Positions 1 through 15,100 of a stretch of 64,000 nt of DNA are shown here, piece after piece. Position 1 is the first letter of the stretch. Each line of letters opens with the position of its first letter. Location of the stretch: the NCBI RefSeq assembly GCF_964355755.1, contig NC_092677.1:15098101-15162100 (forward strand). The letters are read 5' to 3'. The position numbers and the translations under genes are program-made. This DNA is from Antedon mediterranea (taxonomy: Eukaryota; Echinodermata; Crinoidea; Comatulida; Antedonidae). Below the pieces are notes generated by a model. The model ran no database searches and was not told the DNA's origin. It saw nothing but the letters and a program-made list of their open reading frames with translations.

Positions 1-3000
1 ATTATTTGTTTATTTTTATATAAAAATATTTCATTTTTACACAAAACATCTTCTTTTAAACTGATATATTTTCTAAATGTTATATATTTTGTTGGCAATT
101 TTTCAATTACTTCCTTTTAAAATTTTCTCTTTTCATCCAAACCCAATTATTTTCTGCTTTTATCACTTAGTAATAAGTGCAACCTTGGTGGCTATTTGCT
201 TGTTTGAATACTAATCACATTTTCCTGGGTTGAAACATATCTCCCTAATAGCTAATGCAATCTGATGCGAACCTGAACTGGAGCTGGTATTTATAGCAGA
301 TATGACTTCATGATAAAGATGATCCAAATCATATATGCGGATAACACATGGCTTGATCACTCTCTGAATACTGTACCGCGATAGACAGATTTCAGAATGT
401 GACATTAGGCAAGCACTTTACGTACATTCAGATGTTCACCCAGTGTTTGTGTTTTAATGCTAAACAAGCTAAACCGCAATGTAACTGTGCAGTGATAAGA
501 GAAAAGATCGTTAATTTTTTTTACTTGGTTAAATTTTCGATTGAATTTGATTTTGCATGCTAAGCTTATTTACATTTATGATTGAAAATGTCTTGTTCTA
601 TTATTACAAGCCTTTCAGCTGATTCATCAACCTCATTTGCATAAATCTTTAGGTCCTTGTCAAATTGTATGCTTATAATATTCATCACAAATCAATCATT
701 GTACAATGAAAATTAAAATGATATTTTCACTAAGGCACATTGATTTACTGTGTTGTTTAATTCATTTTCAAACTTATGAATTAATGTTGGAACCTTAAAA
801 ATCTTCTTATTTTGCTTTTTCAAGGTACTTGAATTTGTAAAGTCCATTGTTTATTCCAAAGTACTATGATGAAAGACAAGAGTTATTGTGAATAATTTTT
901 TTATTTGTAGTTTTGTTCAAAGAAAATAAATAAATAATAATATTCTTCAGTGAGTAATATCTGGGATAGAAATGACGGAAGGGGAGGAGGGGCCAGTAGA
1001 GGAAAAGGTTTAGGACGACCAGAGAATTTTAAAGTATTGTTTGAGGAATAGAAACTAGTGTTATTTGATTTTGTTTTGTATGGATCCACCACCGTTGAAG
1101 ATCTATAAAATGTTGTTCAACAGTAACCAAAAAACTTCTTTTATTGACCATTCATCCAACTAAAGTAATAAAAGTAAAACATCCACTTCAACTGCTTAGT
1201 TTACTATTTAATTGAATACTAAAGTTTAATTATCTGTTAAAAGTTTATTATTTTCGTGAGAGCTAGCAATTTAACATAATTTGGATTAAATTTAGATACT
1301 AAACTATCAACTTGACAATTAACTTGATAATACAAACTGAAATTTAATTGCCTATTTCGTCAAACAAAGACTGCTTTATGCTGCAGAAAGAAAGCTCTGT
1401 CTCTCCTTCTTCCACCTTTTTCCTTCCTCCAAATGGAACATATAATAATAACAACTCTATTTAAAAACGGATGCAACACTTGAATCACCAGATTAATGTG
1501 TTTCGCAAGGCTGTTACTTACTATAAACCTATTTACACAAGTTATTATTTACAGTACATATGAATAAAAAACTATATACAAAAAGAGACACAACTGACAC
1601 AATTAAAAAAAAAAGTTTCCAGTATATGCTGCTACAGATATTACCCATATCAAAGTTGGAGCAGCAATCCACATAAACGAATCACCTTTTATTCTTTCTG
1701 AAACATCTATGATAATATGTGCTACAAAATCAAGATTTAAAAATAAGAATTTTGATTAAATTTATTTGAATATTCTTTCATTAATATCATTTTATTACAA
1801 TATAGTTTATTTAGAGAGATTTTTGATGAGCAATTTAAAATCTACATCATTAAGGCACACATGTTAGTTACCACGGTAACTGATATTAATTAAAGCCATT
1901 TACAACTAAAAACGACTAAAAAAAGTCGAATGCATTGTATTGGATAAGAGCTGATCTAGGTAAAGACTGGTCAATATCGTATGATAATTTGACATGGGAT
2001 TGGCTTTCTACTCTCTACTGTGATATGCATGCATGCTGCTTTAATTATTAGGAGTTATCAGTTGAGTGTGCACGAGCAGGTTAGATGCTGACAGTGATAG
2101 CTACAGTATATTTCTTCAACATAATAGCCGGCTTTGGCCTAGCTATAATGTACTAGTGAGTATCATTTTGTGTTTTCAACATTTAGATATTCACTGTATT
2201 TTCTATGTGTGTTTTTGTCCGCTTATCTTACTCTATCTCCAGCTCAAGCAAAATGATGCATACATTGACTGGCCCATGCTATTTATATTCCAGGATCATC
2301 TTAACCCCTTCTTCAGTGTATATGGTAGCCATCTTTTAATGTTCCATATCCGGAAATAAACTTTCGGTTTTTTTATACGTTTTCTGTTTGACTGTATTCC
2401 GATCAAGGTGTAGAATTAAATTTACTTTTTTGCTTTATTTCTGTGCTCTGTTCTGGGTTGACCAACTATCATAGGTGTTAGCACCTGTTTTGTCTTTCCT
2501 TTTATATTTGTTTTGTCTCCCTCGTATTGTATATGGCAGAAAATTGAATGAATAAATAAATAAATAAGAAACCGTTAATGGATAACCCATTTATTTATAT
2601 AAAAATCTTATCCCCACCTAATACTTCTATGAAATTTAATACTCAACAGTACACATTTATGTAATTTAAGAACATGTACAAGATTGATTCTGTACACCAG
2701 ATGCTATATTGAATTTGCGAAAATGAATAAACAAATCTACTTTGCATGTAATTGACTAAATTACCCACAATTATTAGATTCTAAACTTTGTATACTTGCG
2801 TACATTTTTTGTAGATTAAAAATGAAATTAGTCTTTTCATGATCAAGTAAAAAGTGTTTACAGTTATTAGCAGATTTTTTAGTCTTCTGCAAGTGGAAAG
2901 TAGCTTACAAAAAGACGGAAAAAATTGTGAAAATGTGAACAACATAGGCCTACTGTAGTCTCTGAGTTTGTAGGATTTGCCCTGGTGTGTGGAGGTTGTA

Positions 3001-6000
3001 CTCAGTGCCTTTAAAATTGTGCCAACTTGGCCATTTCGTGTTTTTCTTATGTTTTATTGTGCCATAGCCATGTTCACATTGAACAACATAAATTTTTTTT
3101 TTCTTGGGCTTTGCAAAATTCCACAATGCTGGATTTCATGATTTCAAACAGTGCAACATTCCTATAGTGATCCATATCTAAGGAATCTGCATGAGTTATA
3201 AACTAAAAGAAATTAATTATTTAGGTAGCAACAAATTTGACACGTTCAGTGTACAGTGTAATTTACCTTGTTTGACTGTAAACATTTAAGCTAATATTCC
3301 ATTTGCAATATTATTTTTTTTTCTAAGTGATTAAAATTACATATATATATACTTAGAAAAATTAAATATTAAAATCGGTAGTGAGAAACCATAGCTGAGT
3401 GATGCTATGATAAAACTTTTATAGTACTAGTTCACTTTCAGTTTAAGAAAAAGGAAGCCGACACAATGTATAACAATATGAAACTATCAATCCAATTTAT
3501 TTATGGTTTATTTACAAGATAATGCAAACTATGACATTCCGGCACAACTGATATTTATACTACTGGTACTTGTTATTGTTTCCAATGCTAATTTCATTGT
3601 AGCCATTATGGCAATAGAAAGATGTCATCTTGAAGTATAAGAATGAATTTGATGAATTTGAATTAAAGACCATCCCTTAATATATTTCCTCCTTTACCTG
3701 TGAAGATAAACATAATAATTTAGATGTAGCTTGTATTGTCAATTCATCTCCCTGTGGATATAAATTATTTAATGTTAGATATGTAATCATCTTTTAAGTA
3801 AACATTGAACATAATCATTGCCAATTCATATACTTGTGGATGATATCAATATTCTATTTTAATATTATAGTTCCTCATTTATTACTGGTGTTCACACAAA
3901 GCTGTGGTCAATTTACATTAATGTAAATCGAATACAATCTTTAAGGATTAGGGACAAACTATTGTTAAAAACTCATCCCTCTTTAATTTTTTTCCTGAAT
4001 CTCCAAAAGAACAGAGATTATCTAATTTTTAACATAATAAAGTGCCACTGATAAATTAGAAGTTATAAGGAAACAAATTACAGTGATTTATGTGCTGGTA
4101 GTATGTGGGTAGTTGTCATTGACAGTGGTATATTAAAATGAATATTAATATTAATATTAAAATGCATGCGTTTTGTATTTATTATTGCAATGAAATGTTG
4201 ACACTTTGGCCATGGCAACTAAATGAAATTGGCCCACCTTAAAAAGATAATGTCATTTTTTCATTAATTTCTTGATGTTATGTTAATTATATTTCGGTAT
4301 CTTTTCTTCATCAACAAGTATATACATAAAACAATTCATGGCAGTATAAACTGAATTGCGAACTAAGTAGTTAAAAACATTATACAAAATATACAGAATT
4401 AAACAAAATGAGCAAAATGAAGATTAATACAATAGTTAAGTTACGGTACATAGTCAATTAATTAGTAGAAAAATATCTTTAAAAATATACAATGTTTAAA
4501 TATATAAAAATAAATAAATATAGAAATATAAATATATAAATATATAGTTTTCATTTTCATTCTTTTTCGTTCATTCGTTTAGTAATTTAACCATTGATGG
4601 TATAGGGGAGCATTGGAATCGTTTAGTTCTACATTTATATTCTTTGTATTTAAGTGTGTTTCGCATATTCATGTTATGTGTTTTATTGTTTAGTGGCAGA
4701 TTTAATATAAAAGTGATAGGACTATTACTGAACTGAGTCACCTAGCTAGGTTACAGTACACATATGCAGACCAGTGGTGAGGCGGATGTTTGCTAAGGTT
4801 GAGAGGTTCTGAAAAGAGCTATATAATGTATTCCTCCAACCCCGCCACCTCTGCCGTATAGTGAACAGTCACAGAACTGCATTTAATACACGCGGTACAT
4901 CTGGCTAAAAGCCTATTTCAATGGAGTACACAGGTGGTTCCAAATCTTTTTGTGTACTATTTATTCATTTTACCCATTCAATTGTTTATTAATTGCACCT
5001 TTTGTTGAAATTTATTAAAAATTATTCTGCTTCAATGATTAAAATGTAAACAGACAAAAAATGTAAAAAGCAATAAAAAAATATAAATATGGATTGTATG
5101 TGGTTTTTCTGTGATATTGCCTGATATGAAATGAATGTGTTAATTAGTATGTATAGTCTAGTCACACTATTAGAGTTGATCTTGGTGAAATACTGTGTAA
5201 ATAATGACTGCTTTACTTACTTTAGAGCCTTGTCAAGTCTAATTAAAATCTATAGTGTTGTTTTTGTTCATTTTTTTTATTGCCAGCTCAGATAATCTAT
5301 GTATACATTTTATTACGCTCATCACAGTCTAGAGATGATCTACTTGATTCATTTTTCTGTTATAATATTAATAATCACCAGCTTTGTTAACAATGAAATA
5401 TGATTTTTTTTCACTGTCTTACAAAACATACAAAAAGAATTTTAAAAAAATTTTAATGAAATTCATTGCGTGTCTTATAGTAAACATTAAATATTTCAAT
5501 GGTAAATGTGCAGTATGTTTATTGGAAAACTAATGAGATGGTTTAATGGTAATTTTGATTGAAAAGTTTAATCATGAATAAACAGTGAAAATGCGTGCAT
5601 ATTGACCTCGGTTATAGATGCTTTCAGATAAAAAGCTCTTGGTTCAAATCATGGTTTAGTTTGGATATTCTTTTATGAACGATACATTTCTATTCCCAAT
5701 GACCTTGTATTTTAAAACAGTTTTATCTTTACATTTGTATTTATTAAATGTTTATTTTTCTTATACTACAGTATGTGCATCATTTGCCTCTACTTATCAA
5801 GCATCCTCGTCTTCCTCCCTTACTTGTTTTGACCCTTCCTTCATTTGTTCTTCCTCCATTCTAGTTGTTTCTTCCTCCCTTTATTTGTTCTCCCCCACCT
5901 TTACTTATATTTATCCTTCCTTCATTTGTTCTTCCTTCCTTCATTTGTTCCTCCTTCCTTTATTCTTCCTCTCTTTATTTGTTTCTCCCCCTTATTTGCT

Positions 6001-6055
6001 CCTCCCTCCTTCACTTGTTCCTCTTTCATTCATTTGTTCCTCCCCTCTTTACGCT
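1..6055. other. Noncoding AT-rich region upstream of the ABCG gene
   Basis: No convincing coding exon is visible on either strand. Open frames are short, AT-biased and show no family resemblance. The stretch may be intergenic or part of a long first intron of the ABCG gene, because the first recognisable exon of that gene at 9181 is preceded by a splice acceptor and lacks the N-terminus. The only recognisable contents are a LINE-like A-rich tail near 2.45-2.57 kb and a pyrimidine minisatellite near 5.8-6.05 kb, listed separately. Confidence 0.6.
2430..2575 (+). repeat. Putative non-LTR retrotransposon 3' end with AATA tail
   Basis: A T/G-rich segment ends in a short repeated aataaataaata tail at about 2549-2570, which is the usual form of a 3' end of a LINE or a SINE mobilised by one. 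No reverse transcriptase reading frame is visible upstream, so this would be a strongly 5'-truncated copy. The family is not identified. Confidence 0.35.
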
Positions 6056-6058
6056 TTA
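5775..6058 (+). repeat. Pyrimidine-rich minisatellite (CTTCCTCC-type units)
   Basis: Units of roughly 24-30 bp built from cttcctccctt and atttgttc blocks recur about ten times on the + strand. The tract is almost free of purines on this strand, so all three forward frames stay open by composition. The apparent proteins (Ser/Phe/Leu/Pro strings) are therefore artefacts. Homopyrimidine tracts of this kind can form triplex DNA. Confidence 0.8.
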
Positions 6059-6182
6059 TAGTCCTTATCCGAGAAGACTCGTTCTACCACCAGAACCATG
6101 GAGTGAGTGAGCCTCGAACCCATGCCGATGATATGGCTACGTAATTACGGTTCCACTGTCTTAACTGCTCGGCCACTCACTC
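6059..6182 (-). repeat. tRNA-derived SINE-like element, copy 1
   Basis: Read on the minus strand, the element starts with gtggccgagcagttaag, which resembles an A box of a Leu/Ser-type tRNA. About 50 bases later comes gggttcgaggc, which resembles a B box, and then a unique tail ending near the complement of tagtccttatccgag. A second, internally deleted copy with the same tail lies at 19508-19607. Two dispersed copies sharing both the tRNA-like head and the tail argue for a SINE rather than a tRNA gene. Confidence 0.6.
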
Positions 6183-6779
6183 ACTGCTCTTTGTTTTGAT
6201 ATTTAATCACTACCTTTGGGATGTACACCACGGCAAGGCTTTGATCTATTTTGCACATTAAACTTAGCTTAATTAACACATGCCAGTAGATAATAATTAA
6301 TGTGCTAAGACTCATAATGTTAATTGTTATCAACAAAGAATGTTATGTAATATTATTTTGAACTTCAGTAGTAAGTAAATTTAATTACGTTGAGTTGATG
6401 AAGATGAAGTGATGGCTTATCGCTAAAAGTTGGATTAAAAAAGCATATCTGCGGAAACGAATAATGTATTTTAAGTATTTGTAATTTACCATGCAAACAT
6501 TAGTTTTAGCATGAGCTCCACCACATCTAATGCAATAAATGGTTTGACCTTTTCAATTTTACGATATGATTTTAGAAATTTATTTTTAGCACAAGCTTTT
6601 AAAATAGAACATTCACCTGTTTAGTAATGTGAAAATGATGTTCAGAAAAAGTATAGCACAATTTGATTCGTAACCAAACCTTTTCACAATGATGAGTAAA
6701 GTATTAGTTCTTAAAAGCATATTGAGTCATTTAGCTGATATTGTACCATAGATATGTAACATGCAGTGTACATGTGGAA

Positions 6780-7350
6780 GACATGCGCACTGCGTACGCA
6801 ATTAGGGACTTTACGAAACACAGCGGGAAGCCACATGACGGTGCTCATGAATAATTTATGCATGAGCTTTAACAAAGTGGGCGCAGCTTAGCGTGAAATC
6901 CGTCATCTTAACTTTTTGAGGACGATAAAGTTGCGATTTTCCTGTTTGCAAGGAAGGAATAGAAATAATTTATATATAACCTTAAATATACAGTTCAAAT
7001 TACACTTAAACGTAGATTTTTCAAAACTCTAAATAATATTTGAACTTCCAATTTAATTGTTAATGAAATAACATTTTTATTGGGTTAAAATGACTGTGAG
7101 CGGCGTTTTAATTTCGAAGCCCTAGCTAGACCTATGCTATCACCAGAGTCAAGCGATTCAGAAGGGTCCCGCGACACGAGACAGGGGAGGGATCAGAGAG
7201 AGAGATACTGCTGGTCGTCGTCTCAGTGTGCGTAACTGATAAAACGGCTGTGTTGACTGTATATGATTTTACGCTCTAGCGAACACAGGATATTCGTCGT
7301 CCTCCCATAACCGTCGTTACTGTAGGTAGACAGTTATATAAGTATATCAA
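6780..7350. promoter_or_regulatory. CpG-containing stretch, candidate promoter or first exon of ABCG
   Basis: In an otherwise CpG-poor, AT-rich region this stretch is enriched in CpG (gcgcactgcgtacgc, gcggcg, tcgtcgtc, ctcccataaccgtcg). It lies 1.8 kb upstream of the first recognised ABCG exon. A short ATG frame of 33 codons begins at 7134, but it does not end at a donor of the required phase, so I do not call an exon. It could equally be an unrelated regulatory element or the remnant of a transposon. Confidence 0.3.
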
Positions 7351-9180
7351 TTTGATAGGCATGTAGAGTTCATTCAGGCTTAGATTTACCCGGGAAAGTT
7401 GGTGACATAACTACCAAGTTATTTGACACTTGAACTTTTTCTGTGTTTAATTTTTTTTTTTAATTTTTACCTAATTGTCAACATCATCACAGTATACATA
7501 AACATGATAAAGTAAAGAAAATTAAAAAATTGAACTGGAGTGTCCAAGATTGGGGCTACCCTTCGATATGGAGTACTTTGATTTTAGTTGGAGGTCAAAA
7601 TCATTGAAGCATGACTTTCTTATCATATGCGTCAAAAACGAATCTTGTACCTTTAGCTGTTGTAACGAATAGAATGTCAGTATGAAAGAAGTGGCTTCCA
7701 CTAAATCTTTACTGAATTCAAACATTGAGTTGAATGATAAGCAAGCATAACTTCGTAGGTCTAAACAGGTCCTTAGTTTATAGTCAAACCATGCTAAAAA
7801 GCTAACAGCTGTTAACCAAATACTGTAACTAATAAAACTGTTCAGTTTGAAATCACATATGTACTTTTGTAGTTCCGTCTCTGGAAATTGTACCTGCATT
7901 ATTTGAACACAATGTATTAATAGTACGTACTTCTTGTTTATTGTTTATCTATTATATTTAATAAATTACTACTGCTTTCCATAAACTTACTGGTAGTATA
8001 TTTATTATATTCTTAACAAATATTTAACAGCTTTCCTATATTTAACAAGCTCTTGTTATAAATATACCAATGATATTGTTTTCTCCATGAAACAATCCTG
8101 GTAGACTGACACCACATGTACATATTTACCAAATAAGACAGTTGTTTACAGAAATATGATATCATAAATAACTAATTATGAAAATGTCCAACAGCAAATG
8201 TCAAGTTTAATCTAAAACAGATGCAGCTCTCAGCCTACTATTGTCATGGTTAGAACTCGATGGATTTAGTAAGAGCTTATAGTGACCTAAATACTATTTA
8301 CGGTAATACCAGCTCTATTAGTTTGCAGACAAATTTTAGCATAGAAAATAAAAGCTATTACATTTCAAGATTCTAAACAATCATATTGTACATAATATAA
8401 TAATATTTCAATTTATTTATTTCAAAACCCAAACCAACGGCAAAATTAATTTTCAGTTGAGGAAATAATTGCGCTTTATTATGATCATTAAACACACATG
8501 ACATCTCCTTCCTACATTTTAAACAAAGCCATTTGTTTTAACAACCATATTAACATTTCCTTTTATCACAATTGATAAGAAAAATGAATGTTTTATTGGT
8601 TTATTTATTTACCTAGCAACTTTGACTTTGACAATGACTTTGACATCTCTGTTTAACCAAATTAGGCTGATCCTTTTCTTAGAATTTATCTTAGAGGGGC
8701 AAAAATAGATTTTCTCATTGCTTTTTATTTGCAGATTCATGGTTTAGCAGTCTATTTCATTCCTAACTTACCTGGATAAACAGACAATAGCCCTTTCTCT
8801 CCCAGACGAGAGCATTTAATACTTTTATACATGGAGTAGAACATAGATGTACATGTTGATTTTCTAACGTTGTTCAAAGTTGCAAAATTTCTAACAATGT
8901 TTACAAAGCTGAATGTGTAATAGAACCATTAAATATCAGTTTTCCGTTTAATAGAGATAATACCGAATCAAAAAATATTTATATTTCAACTTTTAACTGA
9001 ACTCATACTTACAATTTATTTTAAGGTTTTTCTTTTGAGTTCCATTTTATTTTTATTGTACTGCTTTTTTATGAAATAGATAAAGATAAAGATTGAATAA
9101 ATTGCTACTTATTGCTATTTATGATGATTTGGGAGGGAAATTGGGTACTGTGTATGAATATTTCCTGTTGTTTGTTTCAG
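7351..9180. other. Noncoding stretch before the first recognised ABCG exon
   Basis: Nothing recognisable is seen apart from the polypyrimidine tract and CAG acceptor at 9161-9180. A 125-codon minus-strand frame at 7522-7899 has no family resemblance and no splice or codon-usage support. Confidence 0.5.
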
Positions 9181-12100
9181 ATCATGAACCTAAGGGGATT
9201 GTACCAGTTGCCACTGCCACCAACGGTGTTCTCAAGAAAGTCGACAACCGAACAATGGAGGCACAGAAGTTGTCACATCTACCAAACAGAAATCCAGTAT
9301 CATTAGAATTCCGCAATATCTCTTACTATGTAAAAGAAGGTGGATTTATGTGCCGAAACAGAGGTAAGGAATTGGTTTACTATGACTATTCTCATATTAA
9401 TTCCTTAATTTTAATTCTTGATTACATGTGTTGTCATTTTTGATTTGTTGTATATTGGCCAATAAATGCCGTTGAAGCAGCACGTTCATTACTATCTGCT
9501 GAACTCTTATCATTCATTTAAACAACTTAACAATTTTAATTAATTATATATTATTACATCATTTAACAAGTCTTAGAATTATTATGTAAAATTGTATTAA
9601 TAGGCATGAATGGTCTGATTTCATTTTAAACACAGGAAACTTATATAGCATCTGCAGTTTTATCTGTAATCTCAACACATCCCCATCTTAAAAAAAAATC
9701 TTAATGACCTTCGATTTATATTCTTTATTGTGCAATATTTATATTAATCCGATAATTCAATCAGATTTATTTGTGGTAGAAGTACTGATAATATATCACT
9801 TTATCTTGAGGTATATCGCTTTTGTTGTCTAATCGAATTGAAATGATTGATAATAATTGTTCTACAATTTCTTTCCTGTCCATATTGCCTGGATAAACTA
9901 ATAATAGCCTTCCTTTTTAGAATCCAGAGTTATTTATCTTTATTATTAAAGATACTTTCACACTGGGTTGTTAACAAATGGAAACATTCAAGATTCAATG
10001 TTCATTTGATAGCAGTACTGTTTCAATGCACATCATTATTGATCAAGAGCAATTTTAAAACCTGTGAAGAGGCCTCACAGAATCAAGACTTTTGCCCTCT
10101 CAGTCACTGACCCTTTTAATTTTTAGTTGCCTACGTACATTTTTGGTTGCCTCAAGACCGAAAACTATTTAAAACTGATATTTGTCTGCGTTTGTCATTG
10201 TTGTCTAAAAATTTGATACATAGGCCTACAGTCTGTAGTAAGAGACAAATCTAAAAATACATGCTCCCTGTGAAGAAAGGTTCTGGTTATGATTTACAAT
10301 TGTATTAATAACATTGCCAATACATAGGTCCAAAATGATCATTGATGTATTTTTAGATTTTCCTCTCAATCTCCACTCCCATTTCCCCCTACAGTCTTCA
10401 CGCGCCTTTCTCCGTAGTCTCCACTCCTCTTTCCCCTTACAGTCTCCACTCCTCTTTTCTCCTTGCAGTCTCCACTCCTCTTTCCCCTTACGTCAGTTTC
10501 CACTCCTCTTTCCCCTTACAGTCTCCACACTCCTCTTTCCCTCTCAATCTCCACTCCACTTTCCCTATACAATGTCCACTCCCTTTCAAACCCTGTTGGT
10601 AGAAAACCTCAAATAGTGAAACAATAAAGGAATTGTTTAGTATTCAAACCACAATCAACTTGTATGATGCAATAAAAAAAAGAATTCAAAGAAAAATAAA
10701 TCTGTCATAATTACATCAGTAGGAGAAAATGTAGTGTCTACTTTAGACATCATCAAGTAGATTGTGCAAGAAGGTCACAAGGTCAAGTTAAATTGATTTG
10801 ATTTGATTTGATTTATTCAATATCGGCTCAATACAATTACAACAGAATACATAAAAAATATAATGAAACAAAAAGCCAGGATTGTCACAAGCAAACCCAA
10901 TCACTGTTTAAAGACTTTCCTTTAACATAAATAAAATATAATATAAATATAAAATAAATGACGAGAAAAAAATTAATTAATAAAAATTGCACCAATAGGA
11001 TGTTCTGATATGTCTAGATACCCATTGTATATTTATATTGCTTTCTCATGCTTGTGAATATATCTTATTTTACAATTTACATTGTATTCTGATCCAGCTT
11101 TCCTTAATTACAGCTCTATCCCATTGGGTTTGGTAATACTGTAACGTGTTTACAATAATTGTGGAGTACCTCCTGTGTATGTTGCAAATTGATACCACTA
11201 GGTTTTAATATGATGGTCTACATTGTAATGTACTATATGTACTGTACATCCAAATAAACTCATTAGTGAGAGTTTGTTTTCTTTGTCAGATTAGGTATAA
11301 CAGAATAAATAAATAAAAAAAATAAATATAATTTTTTTCATGTTATTTAATGGACCAATTACATGTGTTATCAGACCTTGTATCAAATAAAATAACATTC
11401 AGTTGCCTGCTGTGTTGTCTCGAAACATGCCAATTAGTTGCCTAAGCTACCAATACCCGGTGGGTGACAGTTTACTGAAATCCATATTTCTGTTTAAAAT
11501 GTGTTTAAAAAATATAGTCTAAAAACAAAAATTGAAGGTGTTTATTAGCTGACAATGTTAAAATATTTATTATTTTGTTATGACTTATTTATGAATACTC
11601 TTGTTTATTGCATGTTCTTTTAACCTTGTAATCAATGTCCTATTTCAGTTTACAAATTATTGCCAAGGTTTCATATATCATTTCCAGACTACTAATTAAA
11701 GGCCTTTGCTTGATTCACCTGCAAGATATACCTTGGGTTTACCAGCTACCCTAGATCTAGGGACCGAGATAATCTATCTCTAGATATAGATATTTTAAGT
11801 AATATATTGGCTAACCTAATATTAACAATTATGTGATAGTCTATGGTATGGTGTAGGTTTACATGTTAATTACAAAAACATTTGCATCAAGTAGAAAAAT
11901 GAATATTATGATATCTATGCAATTTTGATTGTCATGATGTTATTGTTATGCATACAGTAATAATTTATCAAGCAAGTACAATTATTTGTTATTTAAATAC
12001 AAACACATTACATACATTATTGAATTTGTATAGTTGGCAGAATAAACAGTAATTATATTTTCTTTTACTGCAGTAACTACATTTTTACTGCAGTAATTTG

Positions 12101-15100
12101 TGTTTTTAGTTTGATTTAATGTTAAAGGTATCACTGCAATAAACAGCGAGTATGAAGCAAGAAGCTTGCTAAATAATTGCATGTAACTGTATAGTTACTT
12201 CAGTAACTGCAGTGGAATAATGTTCCCTTAATATCTTATTGTACTTTGTTACGATTCCATGGTGATCAGGAGAATAAGGGATTTTTAAGTACAATCTTAC
12301 AGACCAATCAGTTTAAAAAAAAAAGTATCTTAATCTAGGCCTACACACGTTATTAATTAACCATCTATTCGTTTATATGTTGCAGGCAATAAGACAATAT
12401 TGAAAGGGTTATCTGGCCACCTAAAACCAGGAGAACTTGTGGCTATCTTGGGCCCCTCAGGGGCAGGCAAGTCAACATTTATGAACGTGTTAGCTGGCAG
12501 CAAGTATGTCTTTCATTATTTACAAGTTAGAATAATTTGCTTTTGGGGCACATTATTATTTCATTGATTGTGTGATGTATGATAATAATAAACATATTCA
12601 TATTTGTACATTGTAGGACACAGAATATGCGTGGTGATATTCTTGTTAATGGGAGACCACGCGATCAGAGCAAGTTCCGTAAGATCTCATGCTACATCAT
12701 GCAGGACAGTCATTTACTGCAGCATCTGACAGTAATGGAAGCAATGATGGTGTCTGCCAACCTGAAACTCAAATCTACAGTACCAACTCCAGATAAAGAA
12801 ATTGTGGTACGTTTACACATGCATCATTCATCATCATTTATTGTCATGTATCATTGTCTGAGCATAGAGTATCATCAATAACATCATCACCACTACCATC
12901 ATCATATTCATCATCATCATCATCATCATTTAGGCCAATCACTATGTTATCATTGTTTCGGCATACAGTATCATTAATAATATCATCATCATTTATTAAT
13001 ATGTAATTATCATTGTTTCATAATTCAGTATTAATACAATCATCATCATTTATTGCCATGTTATCATTGTTTCAGCATACATTATCATCAATAACATCAT
13101 CATCATCATTTATCCCTATGCTGTTATTGTCTCGGTATACAGTATCATTAATAATATCATCATCATCATCATTTATTACTATGTAATTATCATTGTTTCA
13201 TAGTTCAGTATTAATACAATCATCATCATCTATTGTCATGGTATCATTGTTTCAGCATACATTATCATCAATAACATCATCATTTATCACTATATTATCA
13301 TTGTCTCCGCATACAGTATCATCAATAACATCATCATTTATCACTATGTTATCATTGTTTCAGCATACAGTATCAATAACATCATCATCACTATGTTATC
13401 GTTGTCTCATTATTCATTATTATCAAAGCATCATCATTTATCATCATGTTAATATGTGTGCCTCCTTCATTTTTATCAACAACATCATTATCATCATGTC
13501 ATAAAATATTTTTATATCATTTTTATATCATCAAGGTGGAAGAAATAATGAGTCTGCTGGGACTGCTAGAATGTGCCAAAACGAGAACGAGTAACCTTTC
13601 AGGCGGTCAACTGAAGCGGCTGTCTATAGCAGTAGAATTGGTTAACAACCCGCCAATCATGTTCTTCGATGAACCTACCAGGTAATAATAACAATTTTAT
13701 TATAGGTTGATTGTGCCAAAACTTAATGTCATTTTAATGGATGCTACAATAAAATGTAACTTTAATGTCTGATTTTACCTAGATTGGTGGTGGATTTTTC
13801 TATTTGTACATGGGGATGTTATTTCTTGTTGAAATGGGGTTATCTTGTCTACCAAAATACACCTAAGCTTGAGTACCATAATACCACAGTTTTTTATTTT
13901 TATTCAATCTCTTTTAGAAAAAATAGATTGACATATTTTTTACCATTCCTTTGAAAGTCGTGGTAAACAATTTAAATCACCTCCCATTGGGCACATTGTG
14001 AACCATGGAAAACATAAGGTCACAGCATTGGCAGTTGATGTTTTGATTTTTAATATTTGGTCAAATTTGTTTTCTTTCTTAATTTTGCTTTCATATTTGA
14101 TAAATTGTGTATGATTACACACACAAACAAATAATTGCATAAAAATGATACAGTATATTAAACAAAATGCACTTACTGCAGTAACTGCAGTAGAATAACA
14201 TGCTCCATTAGAAAATATTAAAAAGCTATTCCTGATTCTACTGAGAATATATTATCGTTTAACTATTGAATTGGCTACTGATTGTTTATATATTGATTTT
14301 CTTGTTGAATTACCCTGCAGCAATAATGAATACAGCACAGTTTACAAACAATTTGAAATAATACCTACATATGCAATTCTATTTCTAGTTCAAATTATTT
14401 TACTCAAGTTTGTGAAATTTGCGTCATAAATTTTCAGTATGACATTTAAGTCTGGTTAGCAATGTATAGGAAGCTGAATATTCACATACTTTAGTATTTT
14501 CTATCTTCGTTGACGTCACAGTATCGTGCCATTTCCAATCGCATCGCAAAAAAGCAGTTGTTATACTTGAGAGATTACATAGCTTGGAATAGCCTTTCAT
14601 AATAACAATAATAATAATACTGTTAATAATTTTATTAAATAAAAAAAGAAAAAAAATTATAAAAGCTGAGGATCTTCAAACTGAAATCAGATTTTTTCAA
14701 CTGAAATCCTTTAAATTTATTGTTTAGAGAGAGTTTTAAATTTTTGCGACAACTTGGACCAAGTTATAGTACAACTTACAGGTTTATCAATTTGTATACA
14801 AGTGGAAATTTAGTAAAGTACAGTAGCATTTAAAAAAATAAATAGAATTGAGAATTTCTTGATCTTTTGGTTGTGATGTTATTCTACAATCTTCCCATCA
14901 GTAGCATAAAAACTAAAATATCACATTCTTAGCTCTACGTTATTTTCTTTTTGGAATCACATGGTGTACCTCAAATCTTTATTTTACTAATTGTTTATTT
15001 GCCATACAAACCAATATTGTGAGATATTAGATTAGAATTCAGATCAATTATTTCTTTAAGCGCAGTAAAGGTATCACATGATATCATGACATCACAGTTT

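Noticed and set aside
5675-6144. Overlapping Ser/Leu/Phe-rich frames
   Set aside because: Three frames are open at once because the DNA is a purine-poor minisatellite; no family match or splice logic.
7522-7899. 125-codon minus-strand frame
   Set aside because: No recognisable family, AT-driven composition, no supporting splice sites; chance frame.
12880-13504. Ser/Ile-rich frames suggesting a coding exon in the ABCG intron
   Set aside because: They translate an ATC-rich minisatellite, and the flanking exons already join in phase without it.
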